Source: Isoetes taiwanensis
Taxonomy: Eukaryota > Streptophyta > Lycopodiopsida > Isoetales > Isoetaceae
Direction: 5' to 3'
Assembly (NCBI GenBank): GCA_021234155.1
Contig: JAJEKV010000010.1
Location: forward strand, 5,306,871 to 5,370,870
Length of the DNA stretch: 64,000 bases
Position 1 is the first letter of the stretch. Every line of letters starts with the position of its first letter. Under the pieces are notes generated by a model, which saw nothing but the letters and a program-made list of their open reading frames with translations, was not told where the DNA came from and did not search any database. Positions 1 to 11,527 of this stretch are shown piece after piece. The position numbers and the translations under genes are program-made.

Positions 1-380
1 CTGAGGCTGAGATAATCAGGCACAGAATGTCCTTAAGCAATGCAAGCAGTTCGGAAGAGAGTGTGCATGCAAATATTGCAAAAATGGGAAGAGGAAGATT
101 GGATAAGTGCGTGCTCCTTAAAAGATTCAATATTAAATTGAAGCACTGAATCCCTTATTCATCTTACTGAGCTGTATTATCAAATCCTTTGGCTTATCCA
201 AAATGGCTTATTTTATAGCAGTATTGGATTTTTACATATGTGGTTTTTTCTTTTCAGTTTAGTACTGAATTGAAGGACTCAATCGTCGGAGTTGAAGCAC
301 TGGTTCATCATGTTCTTAGAACTTTGTATGGATATGACTTGAAGTAACTGAATCCTTTGGTTTATCCATGTTTCTTGTAG
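1..380 (+). other. Flank upstream of the ABCG fragment, possible lost exon
   Basis: Mostly AT-rich and non-coding. Bases 3-146 stay open in one frame and include a serine/glutamate-rich stretch (SNASSSEESVH) of the kind found near the N-terminus of PDR transporters, but I cannot align it with confidence. A pyrimidine tract and AG at 371-380 form the acceptor of the first clear exon. Confidence 0.25.
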
Positions 381-1255
381 TGTTGTAATTAAGCTCCCAA
401 CAATCGAAGTCAGATTCGAGCTCCTCAATGTGCAGGTTGAAGCCAAGACTGGCAATCTAGCTCTTCCTACCCTTTTCAACTTTACTGCAGACATATTTGA
501 AGTAAACCTCTTTTCAAAAAGAAATCCTTTTCTTCCCTTAAAAAAATGCCATTTCTTCTCCCCTTAAAAAACTTTTCTGCAAATATCTTCCTTAGCAGAG
601 CATGCTGGAGACATTTCACATTTCACCCAAAAAGAAAAAACTCGTGACTGCTCTCCAAGATGTCAGTGGCCTAGTAAAACCTTCCAGGTACACATTTTTT
701 TCTGCTAACTTTCTCAAACGACCACCCCTTGCCATAAATCTGGTATGTACCCTGCAGGTTGTTGTTGCTTTTGGGGCCTCCCATTTCTGGAAAGACCACC
801 TTACTCTTGGCATTGGCAGGAAAACTCTCCAACGATCTGAAGGTAAAGAAGATCATCATTATTTCAAAGTGGTTCCTATTTAAATCTCATTCAAAAGACT
901 TTGCTTGTTCAGGTATCTGGCAGGGTTATCTACAATGGCCATGAACTCGCTGAGTTTGTTCCTGAGAGAACATCTGCATACATTAACCAACATGGCCTGC
1001 ACATTTGAGAACTAACTGTACGAGAAACATTAGACTTTTCGGCACGCGGTCAAGGTGTGGGGCACAGATATGGTGAGCATCATATCTAAAGATAGCATTT
1101 TGGAAAGAGCTTTCAAGAGGGAGCAAACTTCTTACTAAGATTAATCCTTTGCAGATGTTACCAATTTCTCCTGGGGAGAGAATCCCAATATTCAGTAAGT
1201 GTGTTCAAAGAGGATGAGCACCTGATAATGCTGACAACACATGGATTCATAAAGA
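381..1255 (+). pseudogene. PDR-type ABCG transporter, N-terminal exons, decayed
   Basis: Five exon-like blocks match the first part of a full-size plant ABCG/PDR transporter, a plasma-membrane ATP-driven exporter. Block 381-501 reads IKLPTIEVRFELLNVQ and ALPTLFNFTADIFE. Block 599-687 reads VSGLVKPSR. Block 758-842 carries the Walker A motif GPPISGKTT followed by LLLALAGKL. Block 913-1072 reads [20 protein letters not shown] and TVRETLDFSA. Block 1155-1255 holds a weak MLTELSRRE-like stretch. All but the last block boundary are GT..AG in the family's usual places. A TGA at 1006-1008 lies between GLHI and ELTVRETL, and block 5 has a further stop. No later half of the transporter (second NBD, TM regions) follows, so this is a truncated pseudogene. 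The family call rests on motif recognition and is strong; functional decay is inferred from the stops and truncation. Confidence 0.85.
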
Positions 1256-2317
1256 GGACTTCGCAATATACAAACACTAAGTTTTCACCTGGACTTCGTT
1301 GAGAAAATGTATATGTGTTGGTATTGTTTGGTTAAGGAGCTAATGATCTGGAGCATCTCTGTACATCCTTCTTCAAAAAGAGATTAAAACAGTAGTTCCA
1401 GTCTATTTCAATATTTATATGATATGAAGAAGTACCTGCATGCTCAAAATGGCATAGACTTTGTTCTTCGTTAGGAGAACTGGTACAAAGCTAGATCCAA
1501 CCTAGTCCAGCTTAATGGAGCAATATTCCAGACTAGAAAATAAAAAAAGCCTGCAAAAAGATGTGGAATGACAATAAAATCCAAAGCAATTTAGTATGGA
1601 AATGTGCATTTTGACAAGCAACAAATATGCCAAAAATCATTCTCTCGAAATAACCTAACATTACATACATGTTACTGAATTTATTCTCATACAATTCTGT
1701 ACTCATATCCATTTTAAGCAATTGAAACGGAAACGGAAAGATAGCATGGATTGAAGAAGCTTACATGCCATCTTTAGTGTGCTAAAGAGTCTTTGAGCTT
1801 GCAGAAAATTTGACACCAAATAAGCTCTCGATAGACGAAGCCCACATTACCTTCTGGGAATAAAGAGAACTGCATGTCGCATGATCAAGTTCTAATATTA
1901 TTGGAAGCTATATTAGCATGAGCATCAGTGCCTAACAAAATCATAAAGAAAAACATAAATTACTTGGAAACCCAAAGCACAGAGTCGGAACAAGAAGGAA
2001 TGTTTGTTGCTGGCGATTTATGCGGATAGCCCAGATCAGATTATCAAAAGAAAAAAAGGCTCGAGAAGAAAAGGCCCAGACTGAAGAAAAAGAAGGCCCA
2101 GACGGAAGAAAAAAAAGGCTAACAGAAGAAAAAAAAGGCTCACACGCATCATACGCATCGCTTTGCCCAGCCATCCATGGCAACCCAAAAAAGGCTCACA
2201 GGCGGCTCACAGGCAACCCAAAGGGCAACCCAAAGCGCTTTTAAAAGGAGTTCGGAAATTTTGATTTGAGTAGCAGGTGTGGAAGAGCGAAGGATAAAGA
2301 AAGAAGAGCTGGCCGCC
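1256..2317. other. Gene-free stretch and 5' flank of phosphatase copy A
   Basis: I see no coding signal in 1256-1960. From about 1960 to 2317 the sequence resembles the 5' flank of the intact phosphatase near 56.03-56.29 kb (shared AAACCCAAAGCGC and a GCAGG..GAAGAGCGAAGG-like leader), so it probably belongs to the duplicated unit. It contains short purine-rich AGAAGAAAAAGGC-like repeats at 2045-2140. Confidence 0.5.
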
Positions 2318-3296
2318 ATGGAAGTTTTCAGACTTAGGTGTCAGCCAAGGCGTTCAAACGGCCCTCTCTTAGAACCCCAGAGCTTGAGTATGGGCATGCC
2401 CACCTTGGTTCTAGGTATAAACGAAACTCTCGTCCATTGTGTGGATGCCAAATTTGTAATAATACGTCCCTATGCCCAGGAATTTTTACGAGAGATGTCA
2501 TCGTTTTACGAGTTGGTAATATTTACCTCTGCTAACAAATCTTATGCAGATGAGGTGTTGAAAAATCTAGACCCGGAGAATTGCCTTATTTCTCATAGGC
2601 TCTACAAAGATTCTTGCACTTCACGATGGGAATCTGCGCAACCTTGCTTCCATAAAGTTATCAGGTGAAAGCAGTTGCTCTGACTCTAGCAAGAACAATG
2701 TGGCTTCTCAGGAGAGCCATGATGATGATCAAAGGCAGTCTTGTGTGTTGTCAACCATATGAGCAAGACAAGGCGTCAACAATTAGTTTGAATGTTTCCA
2801 TAATACTTCTACTGACAGTCTAAAGCAATGCCCTCCAATGATATCTAAGAAGAAGGGACTAAGGACTCAGAAGTTTTATTGAGATGAAGACAGGGGCCTG
2901 TCAAGGAGTGAATAGTTTAGTGAATATAAGCAAACAGAAAAGGCAAATGCATTCTACAATGCCATTGCATGCGTTAAGCCTTATCTGTTCATTTTCATAT
3001 TGTATTGGTTGTCTATGCCAGGTAATTTGTTTTTGCAACTTCTTGAGAGGATGGCAAAGCATTTATTTCTAAACGCATAAAGGAACTATCCCGTCTTCGC
3101 GGGGACATGAGAAGGACCATCATTGTAGATGATAAACCTTCTTTTTGCAGAAATCCTAGTAATGGTGTTCAAATTAAGGCTTTTCGAGGCGATCCTAATG
3201 ACAGAGAGTTGCCAAAATTGATGGGCTTGTTGAAAAGTATTGCCTTCAAAAAGGATGTTGTGGCTGCCAAAATTATATTAGACGAGTACAGAGATT
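2318..3296 (+). pseudogene. SCP-like HAD phosphatase, copy A, catalytically dead
   Basis: This is the paralogue of the intact gene at 56288-56854. The ATG sits in a strong plant context (GCCGCCATGG). The first part runs to the DSCT motif at 2620, and the second part (MRRTIIVDDK, NPSNGVQIKAFRG, DRELPKLM) runs from 3081 to about 3296. The HAD nucleophile motif DMDET has become GINET, so both catalytic aspartates are gone. A stretch of about 457 bp at 2621-3077 replaces the roughly 23 bp found in the intact copy and brings stop codons into the frame. Beyond 3296 the homology stops and the final codons are lost. Loss of the nucleophile plus the disrupted frame makes phosphatase activity very unlikely. 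In this family (CTD small phosphatase / NIF domain) the substrates are phosphoserines of RNA polymerase II CTD or other proteins. Confidence 0.85.
2621..3077 (+). other. Insert inside phosphatase copy A, origin unknown
   Basis: This segment has no counterpart in the intact copy. Read in the frame starting at 2622, it keeps coding-like composition (for example GESSCSDSSKNNVASQESH, then TEKANAFYNAIACVKPYL) with four internal stops over about 153 codons. That is fewer than chance but not decisive. No poly-A tail, terminal repeat or target duplication is visible. It could be a captured fragment of another gene or filler DNA from break repair. I do not recognise the protein. Confidence 0.35.
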
Positions 3297-4195
3297 GCCG
3301 CGGTTGTATTGCGACAGCAATAGAACCGACATTCCTTGGATGGGAACGTCCCTTTGTCACTCCTCCTATTTATTCAGCCTCTCTTCATTGTTCTATCATC
3401 GGTGTTCTCTTGAGCTAGATTTCTCCTTCTTCTCTATCCTATCAGTTTCTCTCACCCTCCCTCTCTTGATGGTTATTTGCACTTGATCATGTTCGTTATT
3501 TCCTTTTCTTTTCTATGTCCTTTAAATTTGCATTCTTTATTTCCTGAGCATGGCTTTGTAGCCTCTGAGGCATACTTATTAGTTTACTCTTTCTCGGCAT
3601 GGCACTATAGCTTCGGAGGCATAACTCTTTTTCATTTTCTCTCGGTGTGGCAACGTAGCCTCTGAGGCAGCACTAATCGGTTGTTTTTCCTGCGAGGGTC
3701 ATTTTTCGTTGACGGTTCCCGATTGGTCGGCTATTGTTTCTTTCTCGGCGTGGCCCTGGAGCCTCCGAGTCTTCTTACCTATGGCCTCTAACTCATTGAT
3801 GGGTTATTTTTCTTTCAGCCTGGACTCTATAGGATTTTTTAAGGTCTTGTGGTTGTCAGAGTGCGTGGGGTCGTGCTTCAACTATTTGCTTGGGTTTTCC
3901 TCACAAACCTGAGAAGGCGTGGTTCTTCTTCCCGATGAGAAGCAGTCATCAGGTCTTCTCACCTTTGCATCGACCGACTGGGGGATAAAACCATCTTTTA
4001 TGTTGTATTTTTTAGTATCATTATATGCTCTCGATGATTGTCTAGTTTTGGAGCATTTAAAGTTTATATTTCCAAATTTATCTACCCCTAGTGAGGGATC
4101 CATTTGTACTCAATGTTTTACAAAGCTCAATGAGAACACCACTTCACTTCAATCGGCCAGTATATGCCTATCATAGGACCCATCCTAGGAATTAA
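3297..4195. repeat. Insertion between phosphatase copy A and its 3' flank, with degenerate internal repeats
   Basis: The intact copy's 3' flank resumes at about 4195 (TTATTTCACAAGGA), so roughly 0.9 kb was inserted here. At 3550-3780 a unit like TCTCGGCRTGGC followed by AGCCTCnGAGGCA recurs about four times with variable spacing. The region is pyrimidine-rich and could be a solo LTR or a piece of a retroelement. I find no clear ends or target duplication and no protein signal. Confidence 0.35.
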
Positions 4196-4226
4196 TTTAT
4201 TATTTCACAAGGAAGAACCTCTCGTT

Positions 4227-4846
4227 TGTTAAATTTCTTGACAAAACCAAGTGTAAAACAATGCTGACTGTAAAACTATGTACTCAGAAATCAATATAAG
4301 GTCTTTATCAGTCAGGATTGAATCTCCAAATATCAAAACTAAGCTCCCCTTCTGTCGGAATCAAGAGTAAATCACAGTGTTTTAAAAAAACGCTTCTGTC
4401 TGCACAAACTTAAACAACTAATATTGCTGTGACTGAGTTCTAACATCAAGACGTGCATCGCTCTTCAATCTAATCGATCCTGCACCTGCGTTTTCAACAG
4501 ACAATCAGAGTATCACATACAATCAATCCAACCGACCTCTTCCAGAATCCTACTTCCCGGTTGAACAAGTAGCTGCAGAACCTGCAACGGGATCCTCTAC
4601 TGGTCAACACCAAGATACAAGCATTTAATGATTGATCTGTCACACAGACTGACTGTTTGCCTTGGTCAGAAACTGCAACCCAATTCGTCAGCCCACAGAA
4701 CGTCCATGATTGTCCTTTTTATTGCTTCTCTCTCCACCGACATGCACAAAAAAAATGACATGTGTCCTTCCAATCTATATTCCAATCTAAATGATCCATA
4801 CGTACTAAAACCAATGGACCATTACATATGGCATGATATACTAACA
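4227..4846 (-). repeat. 3' LTR of the copia element
   Basis: It begins TGTTAGTATATC and ends with TTTAACA when read on the element's strand. It matches 8381-8992 along its whole length with small differences, including the stretch near 4620-4840 that also appears at 8777-8990. Confidence 0.9.
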
Positions 4847-4864
4847 CTTCCCCTTCATGCCATA

Positions 4865-7648
4865 TTACCTAATACCGAGTATTTCTTTGAATAGCGTAAG
4901 CTTTGTTTCCGTTATGGCTTTAGTGAACAAATCTGCTGTTTGATATGAAGTCTCCACATATTGCATGACAATCTCATTTTTAGTAATAAGATCTCATATG
5001 AAGTGAATATGTAATTTAATATGTTTAGTCCTCTCGTGATGCACAGGATTTCTTGCTATAGCAATGCAACTCAAACTATCAGTCAGAAGCACTGTAGGAT
5101 CAGTTTGAGGTATACCTATTTCAATCAATAATCTCTTTACCCAAACAATTTCTTTTGCAGCTAGGGATGATGTGGTATATTCTACTTCTGCAGATGACAT
5201 GGCAACACATGATTGTTTTTTGCTCCTCCATGATATTATACCTCCTGCAAGTATTAAAGCATAACCTGAAGTAGACCTTCTGGCATCAAGATCTCCTGCC
5301 CAGTCTGTGTCTATGTAAGCAAATAAGGTCAGATTATCTGAATTGAATGTAATTCCATAGTCTTTCGTACCCTTGAAATATCTCAGGATTCTTTTAGCTG
5401 CAATCCAGTGAGCTTTTCCTGGATTGTTATTGTATCTACTTAACAAATTTACTGCATAAAAAATATCTGGACGAGTGCAGTTTGCTACATAAAGAAGACA
5501 CGCAATAAGTTCTGTATATGGAATATTCTCCATTTCCTTCTTTTCATATTCCGATGATGGGCAAAGATTGGCTGAGATTTTATATCCTGCTACACTAGGA
5601 GTACTTACTGGGTTTGCATTTTCTAGTCCAAACCTTTTTATCATATTCTCTATGTTCTTTGTCCGACAGAGCTTAAGCATTCTATTTTCCTTGTCTCTGT
5701 TCATTTCAATTCCAAGGAATTGTTTCAATTCCCCCAGATCAGTCATTTTGAACCTTTGCTTTAGAACTTCCTTGCATTTTTCTAAGCATTGTATGCTATC
5801 TGCAGCCATTATGCAATCATCAACATACAGAGCAATAATGCAGAATTTACCTTTATGTCTCAACATGTATATATTTCCGTCATTATTAAGCTTTTCAAAC
5901 TTTTGCTCGGTTAAATACTTGTCCATGCATCTGTACCATTCCCTAGGTGCTTGCTTCAATCCATAAACTGCACGTTTTAGCCTCCAAACCATATTTTCTT
6001 CTTCTTCAAAATCTGGAGCTTGCTTCATGTATATTTCTTCCTGCAGACTAGCATTTAGAAATGCAGTTTTTACATCCATGTGATATACATCAAGTTTCAT
6101 AGCATTAGCTAGTGCTAAAACAATTTTTATACTTGTTAATTTCACAATCGGAGAATACGTCTCATCATAGTCTATTCCTTTCTTTTGAGAGAAACCTTGA
6201 GCAACTAATCTTGCCTTGAACCTTTTTGACCCATCACCATTTGTTTTGACTCTATAAATCAATTTGTTTCCAACCAAATTTTTATTTGCTGGACATTTTA
6301 CTAGTTCATACGTACCAGTTTCTTTAAAAGATTCCATCTCTTTTTGCATTGCTTTCAACCATGCAGGTCCCTTTTCTGAATTTATGGCATCATGAAAAGA
6401 TTTAGACATCTTAGGTTCAAATACAGCCATCAAGGAAGGATATCTAACTGGGGGCTTTCCTATTCTCCTACTTTCACCTGTACCATATCTTCCATACATT
6501 TCGGGATTATAGTTTATACCTGTATCTTTGAGTTTTTCTACCTCCGATTTCCTTTTTCGTTGCGTTATAGGTATAGCTTTTGCTTGTGATGGTTGTATTC
6601 CATCATCATGTCCTTCTACATTCTCATTGACTGCTTCATCTTCTTGGTCTGAATCTGTGTCAACAATGTCAGTCTCGTTTGAACCATTGTGAATACTTGT
6701 GCTATCATATTTACTTTCAATCTTGGGGTTTGTAAACTCATGCCTATCTTTATAAAATTTGTTCTCGTCAAAAATGATGTCTCGACTAATTATCACTTTT
6801 CCCGTTTTAGGTATAAAGATTCTATAACCCTTTGATTCCTCATCATAACCGACTAGGAATCCTATTTCTGCCCTATCATCCAATTTCAGTCTTAATTCCT
6901 CAGGTACATGAGCATACGCTAGACAACCATAAGCCTTGAAGTAATCATATGCATACCCTGGCTTACCTTTAGACCAAATTACCTCAGGTATATTACCATT
7001 TATGCTGCTTGATGGCAACTTGTTTTGTATAAAGAATACCATTTTGACCGTTTCCTCCCACAAATAATTACGCAGACCTGCAAATTTTATCATTGATCTT
7101 ACAGCATCCAGAACCGTTCGAATTTTTCTTTCAGCAACCCCATTTTGTTATGGTGAATACCTACATGTTAGTTGCCTTATTATTCCATGTTTAACACAAA
7201 ATTGTTTGAACTTTGCTGCTACATATTCACCTCCTCTATCAGCTCCAATGCATTTAAGCTTACGCCCTGTTTGTATTTCCATTTCGCTAACATACTGTGT
7301 AAAGGCATCAAGTGCTTTATCTTTGGAAGACAGCAGATAGCATTTTCCCATTCTACTGAAATCATCAATGAAGGATATGTAATATTTCTTACCCGTTCTT
7401 CCTTCTACATTTAAAGGTCCACAAAGATCGGTATGCACAAGGTCAAGAGGGCCTGCAGCTCTTTTCTTTGATCTGCTAAAGGGCAGTCTAGTTAACTTTC
7501 CTAACATGCCACCACAATTATAGCAAGAAATTTCTTTACTTAGTTTTGGACAATCAACTTTTAGATGTCCAACTTCATGACAGTAATAACAAGGACCAAT
7601 GGTTTTTTCTACATATTCCTTTTTCCCTTTTGATTTCCCCACAAACAA
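4865..7648 (-). pseudogene. copia pol (integrase, RT, RNase H), broken
   Basis: From the 5' side it shows gag zinc-knuckle remnants (CYYCHEVGHLKVDCP at about 7575), then jumps directly to the integrase pre-core (MLGKLTRLPFSRSKK). The protease DSGA motif and most of the integrase HHCC region are absent, an internal deletion. The integrase core (DLVHTDLCGPL, GADRGGEYV) runs to an in-frame TAA at 7145-7147, where the family has SPQQNG. The long open segment 4994-7093 carries the integrase C-terminus, RT (LKAMQKEMESF, VYHMDVKTAFLNASL, catalytic YVDD) and RNase H (DWAGD, SSAEVEY). A further TGA at 4994-4996 interrupts the end; in-frame sequence continues to a TAA at 4865. It encoded the replication enzymes of the element and is now unable to make a full polyprotein. 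Confidence 0.9.
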
Positions 7649-7719
7649 GACATCAGAAGGGGAAAGCTTCTTGAGCCTACCTATCCCAACCAGGTTTCTA
7701 TTTCACTTACTATCTTCTT

Positions 7720-8355
7720 TTATTCCAGTTCTGTCTGCATTAATCTTTCTGCATCATCACGATTCTTGGTGGTGGTTCTAATCATGATTGACAATACATC
7801 ATAATTTGAAAATGCACGAGTTATTGCTAAAACTTGGAATTCATCACTTAATCTAGCTCCTGCTGCATCTAGATCGGTAAAAATATTATCTATCGTTGAG
7901 AAAAAATCAGTGATATTCTCGTTTTTACCATATTTTAACAGCCTTAGTTCTCTGTCTAAAACATCCAACTATGATGGTGATTTTTGTTCATACTTATTTA
8001 TAAGGTATGTCCACATTTGTTGTGGGTTCATACCTCTCATTCTTAACAAGATACTAGGTCCAACCTTGCATGCAATTATTCCTCTTGCTTCTTTAATCTT
8101 GCTACCAGAATACACAGAACCAGCTTCTGACTTACCAGAACCTTCTGTAGGGTTACTCCCACCTTCTCCAATCTTCATTTTACCAAGCTTTGCAAGTGTC
8201 TCCTTTAAATCCTGTCCTTTCAGTGGCTGAACAATATCCATTAAACCTTCTGAATTTAGTACCTCTTCTATTTTTGTTTTCCAAACCTGAAAACTGGAAC
8301 CACCAGAATACACCTCAATTGCATTAAGCAATGCAGCTCCGAACCTGGTAGTCAT
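7720..8355 (-). pseudogene. copia gag (UBN2-type), broken
   Basis: The start at 8355 reads MTTRFGAALLNAIEVYSGG, and the segments WKTKIEEVLNSEGL and MWTYLINKYEQKS are typical of the copia capsid region. An in-frame TAG at 7969-7971 splits it. The same frame continues as LDVLDRELRLLKYGKNENI to about 7720, where more stops follow. It would form the virus-like particle shell around the element RNA. It lies directly downstream of the primer binding site. Confidence 0.85.
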
Positions 8356-8367
8356 GATTTTTAATCT

Positions 8368-8380
8368 GCTCTGATATCAC
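8368..8380 (-). promoter_or_regulatory. Primer binding site of the copia element
   Basis: Read on the minus strand, the bases after the 5' LTR are TGATATCAGAGC. This is one base off the plant consensus TGGTATCAGAGC, complementary to the initiator methionine tRNA 3' end. Confidence 0.8.
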
Positions 8381-8992
8381 TGTTAAATTTCTTTGACAAA
8401 ACCAAGTGTAAAACAATGCTGACTGTAAAACTATGTACTCAGAAATCAATACAATGCCTTTACCAGTTAGGATTGAATCTCCAAATATCAAAACTAAGTT
8501 CCCCTTCTGCCAGAATCAAGAGTAAATCACAGTGCTTTAAAAAAACGCTTCTATCTAAACAACAACTAAATTGTTGTGACTGAGTTCTAACATCAAGATG
8601 ACTGCATCGCTCTTCAATCCAATCGATCCTGCACCTGCGTTTTCAATAGAGAATCAGAGTATCACATACAATCAATCCAACCGACCTCTTCCGGAATCCT
8701 ACTTCTGGGTTGAACAAGTAGCTGCGAAACCTGCAGCGGGATCCTCTACTGGTCAACACCAAGATACAAGCATTCAATGATTGATCTGTCACACAGACTG
8801 ACTGTTTGCCTTGGTCAGAAACTGCAATCCAATTCGTCACCCCACAGAACGTCCATGATTGTCCTTTTTATTGCTTTTCTCTCCACTGACATGCACAAAA
8901 AAAATGACATGTGTCCTTCCAATCTATATTCCAATCTAAATGATCCATACGTACTAAAACCAATGGACCATTATATATGGCATGATATTACA
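8381..8992 (-). repeat. 5' LTR of the copia element
   Basis: This is the second copy of the LTR, starting TGTAATATCATG on the element's strand and ending TTTAACA. It differs from the other LTR by scattered substitutions and short indels (for example the Met codon region at 8598 versus 4455), pointing to an old insertion. Confidence 0.9.
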
Positions 8993-9240
8993 TTTGTTAC
9001 ATGATGTTTTTAGTATGACACGAATTGTTCCATCTGCATCTATAACATATGTTTTACATCTATAACATATGTTTTACATTTAGCATAACACACATTGTTA
9101 CAACTGGCTACATATATTATAATGTATGACGTTATATGTATGATGTTTAAACTTAGTATAACACAAACTCTCACATGCTACATAAATGCATATACTATAC
9201 TCTTCGTAGTAATCGAAGGATTTTTCCCATCCTCGTATTT
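8993..9240 (+). repeat. 3' flank of phosphatase copy A, duplicated at 56966-57185
   Basis: From CATGATGTTTTTAGTATGA to ACTCTTCGTAGTAATCGAAGGA the two stretches align with many small changes. Copy A has an extra internal duplication of TATAACATATGTTTTACAT at 9040-9080. The match shows that the duplicated unit extends beyond the gene and that the copia element inserted afterwards. Confidence 0.85.
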
Positions 9241-9513
9241 TTGGGTTGCCCCTAGGGGGGTAAACCCTTGCTCATGTGGGTTTTCGGCATTTTCGATTAT
9301 ATGCTGGAATATGCCCAAATATGCCAAAAACTGGCTGTTGCAAGTAAACTGGCGGTCACTCCTGTTTTCCGTCAATGTTGTTCCCGCAGTGGATTTCTGG
9401 TTATTCTGCTCCTAAGAAACACCAGAGGAAGCAGACAAAGCCAAGAATTTGTCCGAACATTGGTGACCAACCAAAGGGAATCAAGGGAATTGTTATGGAG
9501 AGAAAACAGTAGC

Positions 9514-9607
9514 GCCAATTCCCCACATGCATCTATAAGAAGTACAGTGTCATATACCGATTGCCAATTCCCCACATGCATCTATAAGAAGTACAGTGTC
9601 ATATACC
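9514..9607 (+). repeat. Tandem duplication, period 49 bp
   Basis: The unit starting GCCAATTCCCCACATGCATC occurs at 9514 and again at 9563, nearly identical over about 45 bases. Confidence 0.9.
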
Positions 9608-10470
9608 TCTATTGATATAATCCCAGTTTTTCCAAATTTGGCTAAGAATTTATCCTATAACATTACGTAACATGCATGGTAACTGACGAGGAAACCATTG
9701 TAATTACAAACAACAGCCTGTTAGGGATCATTCTGTGATGTCTATGTTTGTGAACAACAAGCTACATTTACGGTGGAATATGGTGCTAATACATGTTCTA
9801 TACAAGGGAACCATTGCAGTATTTAGACGTTATACCTTATATTTTATATTGCATCATCTCTGTGGAAGTCTATAGATGATATATTTTGCTCCATCAGTAA
9901 CAGTTTAAAAGTTATTCCTACTTAGACATTTGCCACGTGAAGTCAACAAATCCTTCAAAGCATCTGAAGGATATCTGTCATTTTATATATCATAATGATG
10001 CTGAATGTTAGGAAATATGATCCTATGGAGCTCCTTTTAGGCGAATGCTTCATGCATTTTAGTGATTATGGAGGGCATCTTCATATATGATAAAGTTGCA
10101 ATCATCCCAATATTTGACCTCTTCATTCCAGTTCTATATCTATGCGCTGCTAAACGGATGTTGTAATATGTTATTGCATACTGATCACTCAAATTCCTAG
10201 CCCCATCACATTTACAAATCAAAGAGGGATCTTTTACTTTGTTCTTATATTTGGTAACCATAAATAACTTGTACTATAAACCAACGTATCTTTCTTTATT
10301 TCTCTTAGCTTTCAACATAATTAGAATTGATAAAACTTTTGGGGTGCCCTTTGAGTGAAAACAATGCTAAGTTGTGTGTTGGCAGACGGAGTATAAGCAA
10401 AGTTGGAGACCTGGCAATATGGTTCATAAAATGACTACACACCACAGGTTTGAGATGGGATTGAGACTGG

Positions 10471-10637
10471 TTATATTAAGAGTTTCATGAATTTATCATT
10501 CTAGAATTCCTTGTTATGATTACTAGGTGTCTGATATTTTTTTTAATATGCTGGTTATATTAAGAGCTTCATGAATTTATCATTGCTAGAATTCCTTGTT
10601 GTGATTTCTAGGTGTCTGATATTTTTTTAATATGTTG
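10471..10637 (+). repeat. Tandem duplication, period 84 bp
   Basis: The unit beginning TTATATTAAGAG and ending in a T-run plus AATATG occurs at 10471 and 10555 with a few substitutions. Confidence 0.9.
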
Positions 10638-11527
10638 AAACAAGAAAAGGCAGTCCACAACTAAGCTTAAAGAGACTAACGGTAAGATTTTATAAGACCT
10701 TAGAGTTATTTCTCAAAGATTGAGTTCATGATTATTTGCTTTTTTTGTATTGTAGTTGGGCTATCTGGTGGCTTAAGTTTTCCATCTGGTGTCTTTAGTA
10801 TATCCAGGGTGAAAGATGTGGATCATGTGAGAAGATTGTACCTTATGGAAAAGGAATGTGCTAGTTTATATGCAAGTACTATTCCCTAGATAAAGAGTTG
10901 TTTAATTCATATGTACAAGTGATCTTTTACTGAAAAATCTCAGTCAACTGTACATTTTCGGGCCCATCTTTTCAAACTTGCCAATTGTGCATATGATGAT
11001 ACAATCTGTATATGAGAATGAGCTCATCCTGATGATCTTCTACGAACTAAAAGTTTTGCTTCTCTTTGCTTGGCCACATATTAAGTCCATCCTTTATAAA
11101 GAGTCCCCCTTATATTATAACTGACAGCCCATATATAACATAAATGCTCCTACAATTCATCCTCGCCGAGGCGCTAACTTTGATTGCCATAAATATAGCT
11201 TGCATGGAAACTTCAACCTCCATCATTGGGAGTCTTTAATTGCTATCGATGGGCAACTTCCTAAGGAACCAGGCTGTTTAGTCACGATGTGTTGTATAAT
11301 CCAATACTTCTTGCTTCGACAAGTCAAGATTGCGGGTACTTGATATTGAAATGCCAGAAAGTAAAACCTTCTCATCTTTCCTGGAGAATGCCAACCATAT
11401 TCAAGCGGCAGGTAAGATCTATTACCGATATCCATGATCTCCATGGCCATTTATAAGCAATGCTACAATGCAAGAAAATTGCAACCCAGACAGATGGATA
11501 AGCTGAAGTTAATTTTCTTGGCAGTAC

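Larger units (their letters stand above)
4227..8992 (-). mobile_element. Ty1/copia retrotransposon, defective
   Basis: Two direct repeats of about 0.6 kb flank gag and pol remnants read on the minus strand. A primer binding site like TGATATCAGAGC lies just inside the right (5') LTR, and a purine tract (AAGGGGAAG) lies just inside the left (3') LTR. The domain order integrase, reverse transcriptase, RNase H is diagnostic of copia. The LTRs differ by scattered substitutions and small indels and the coding frame carries several stops, so the insertion is not recent. The aspartic protease and the integrase N-terminus are missing. The element sits in the 3' flank of phosphatase copy A, and copy B lacks it. 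I could not find a clean target site duplication (TCGTT on the left, TTTGT on the right). Confidence 0.93.
9241..11527. other. Long gene-free stretch with short tandem duplications
   Basis: No protein family is recognisable on either strand. It contains two local tandem duplications (9514-9607 and 10471-10637, listed separately) and AT-rich spacer. Short ORFs here look like chance. Confidence 0.5.

Noticed and set aside
4628-4894. 88-codon ORF in the left copia LTR and its partner at 8777-9004
   Set aside because: Both copies are the same LTR sequence read on the non-element strand; the shared frame reflects LTR identity, not a gene.
9095-9615. Overlapping 100-codon ORFs on both strands
   Set aside because: No family match, low-complexity composition, and they overlap a tandem duplication.
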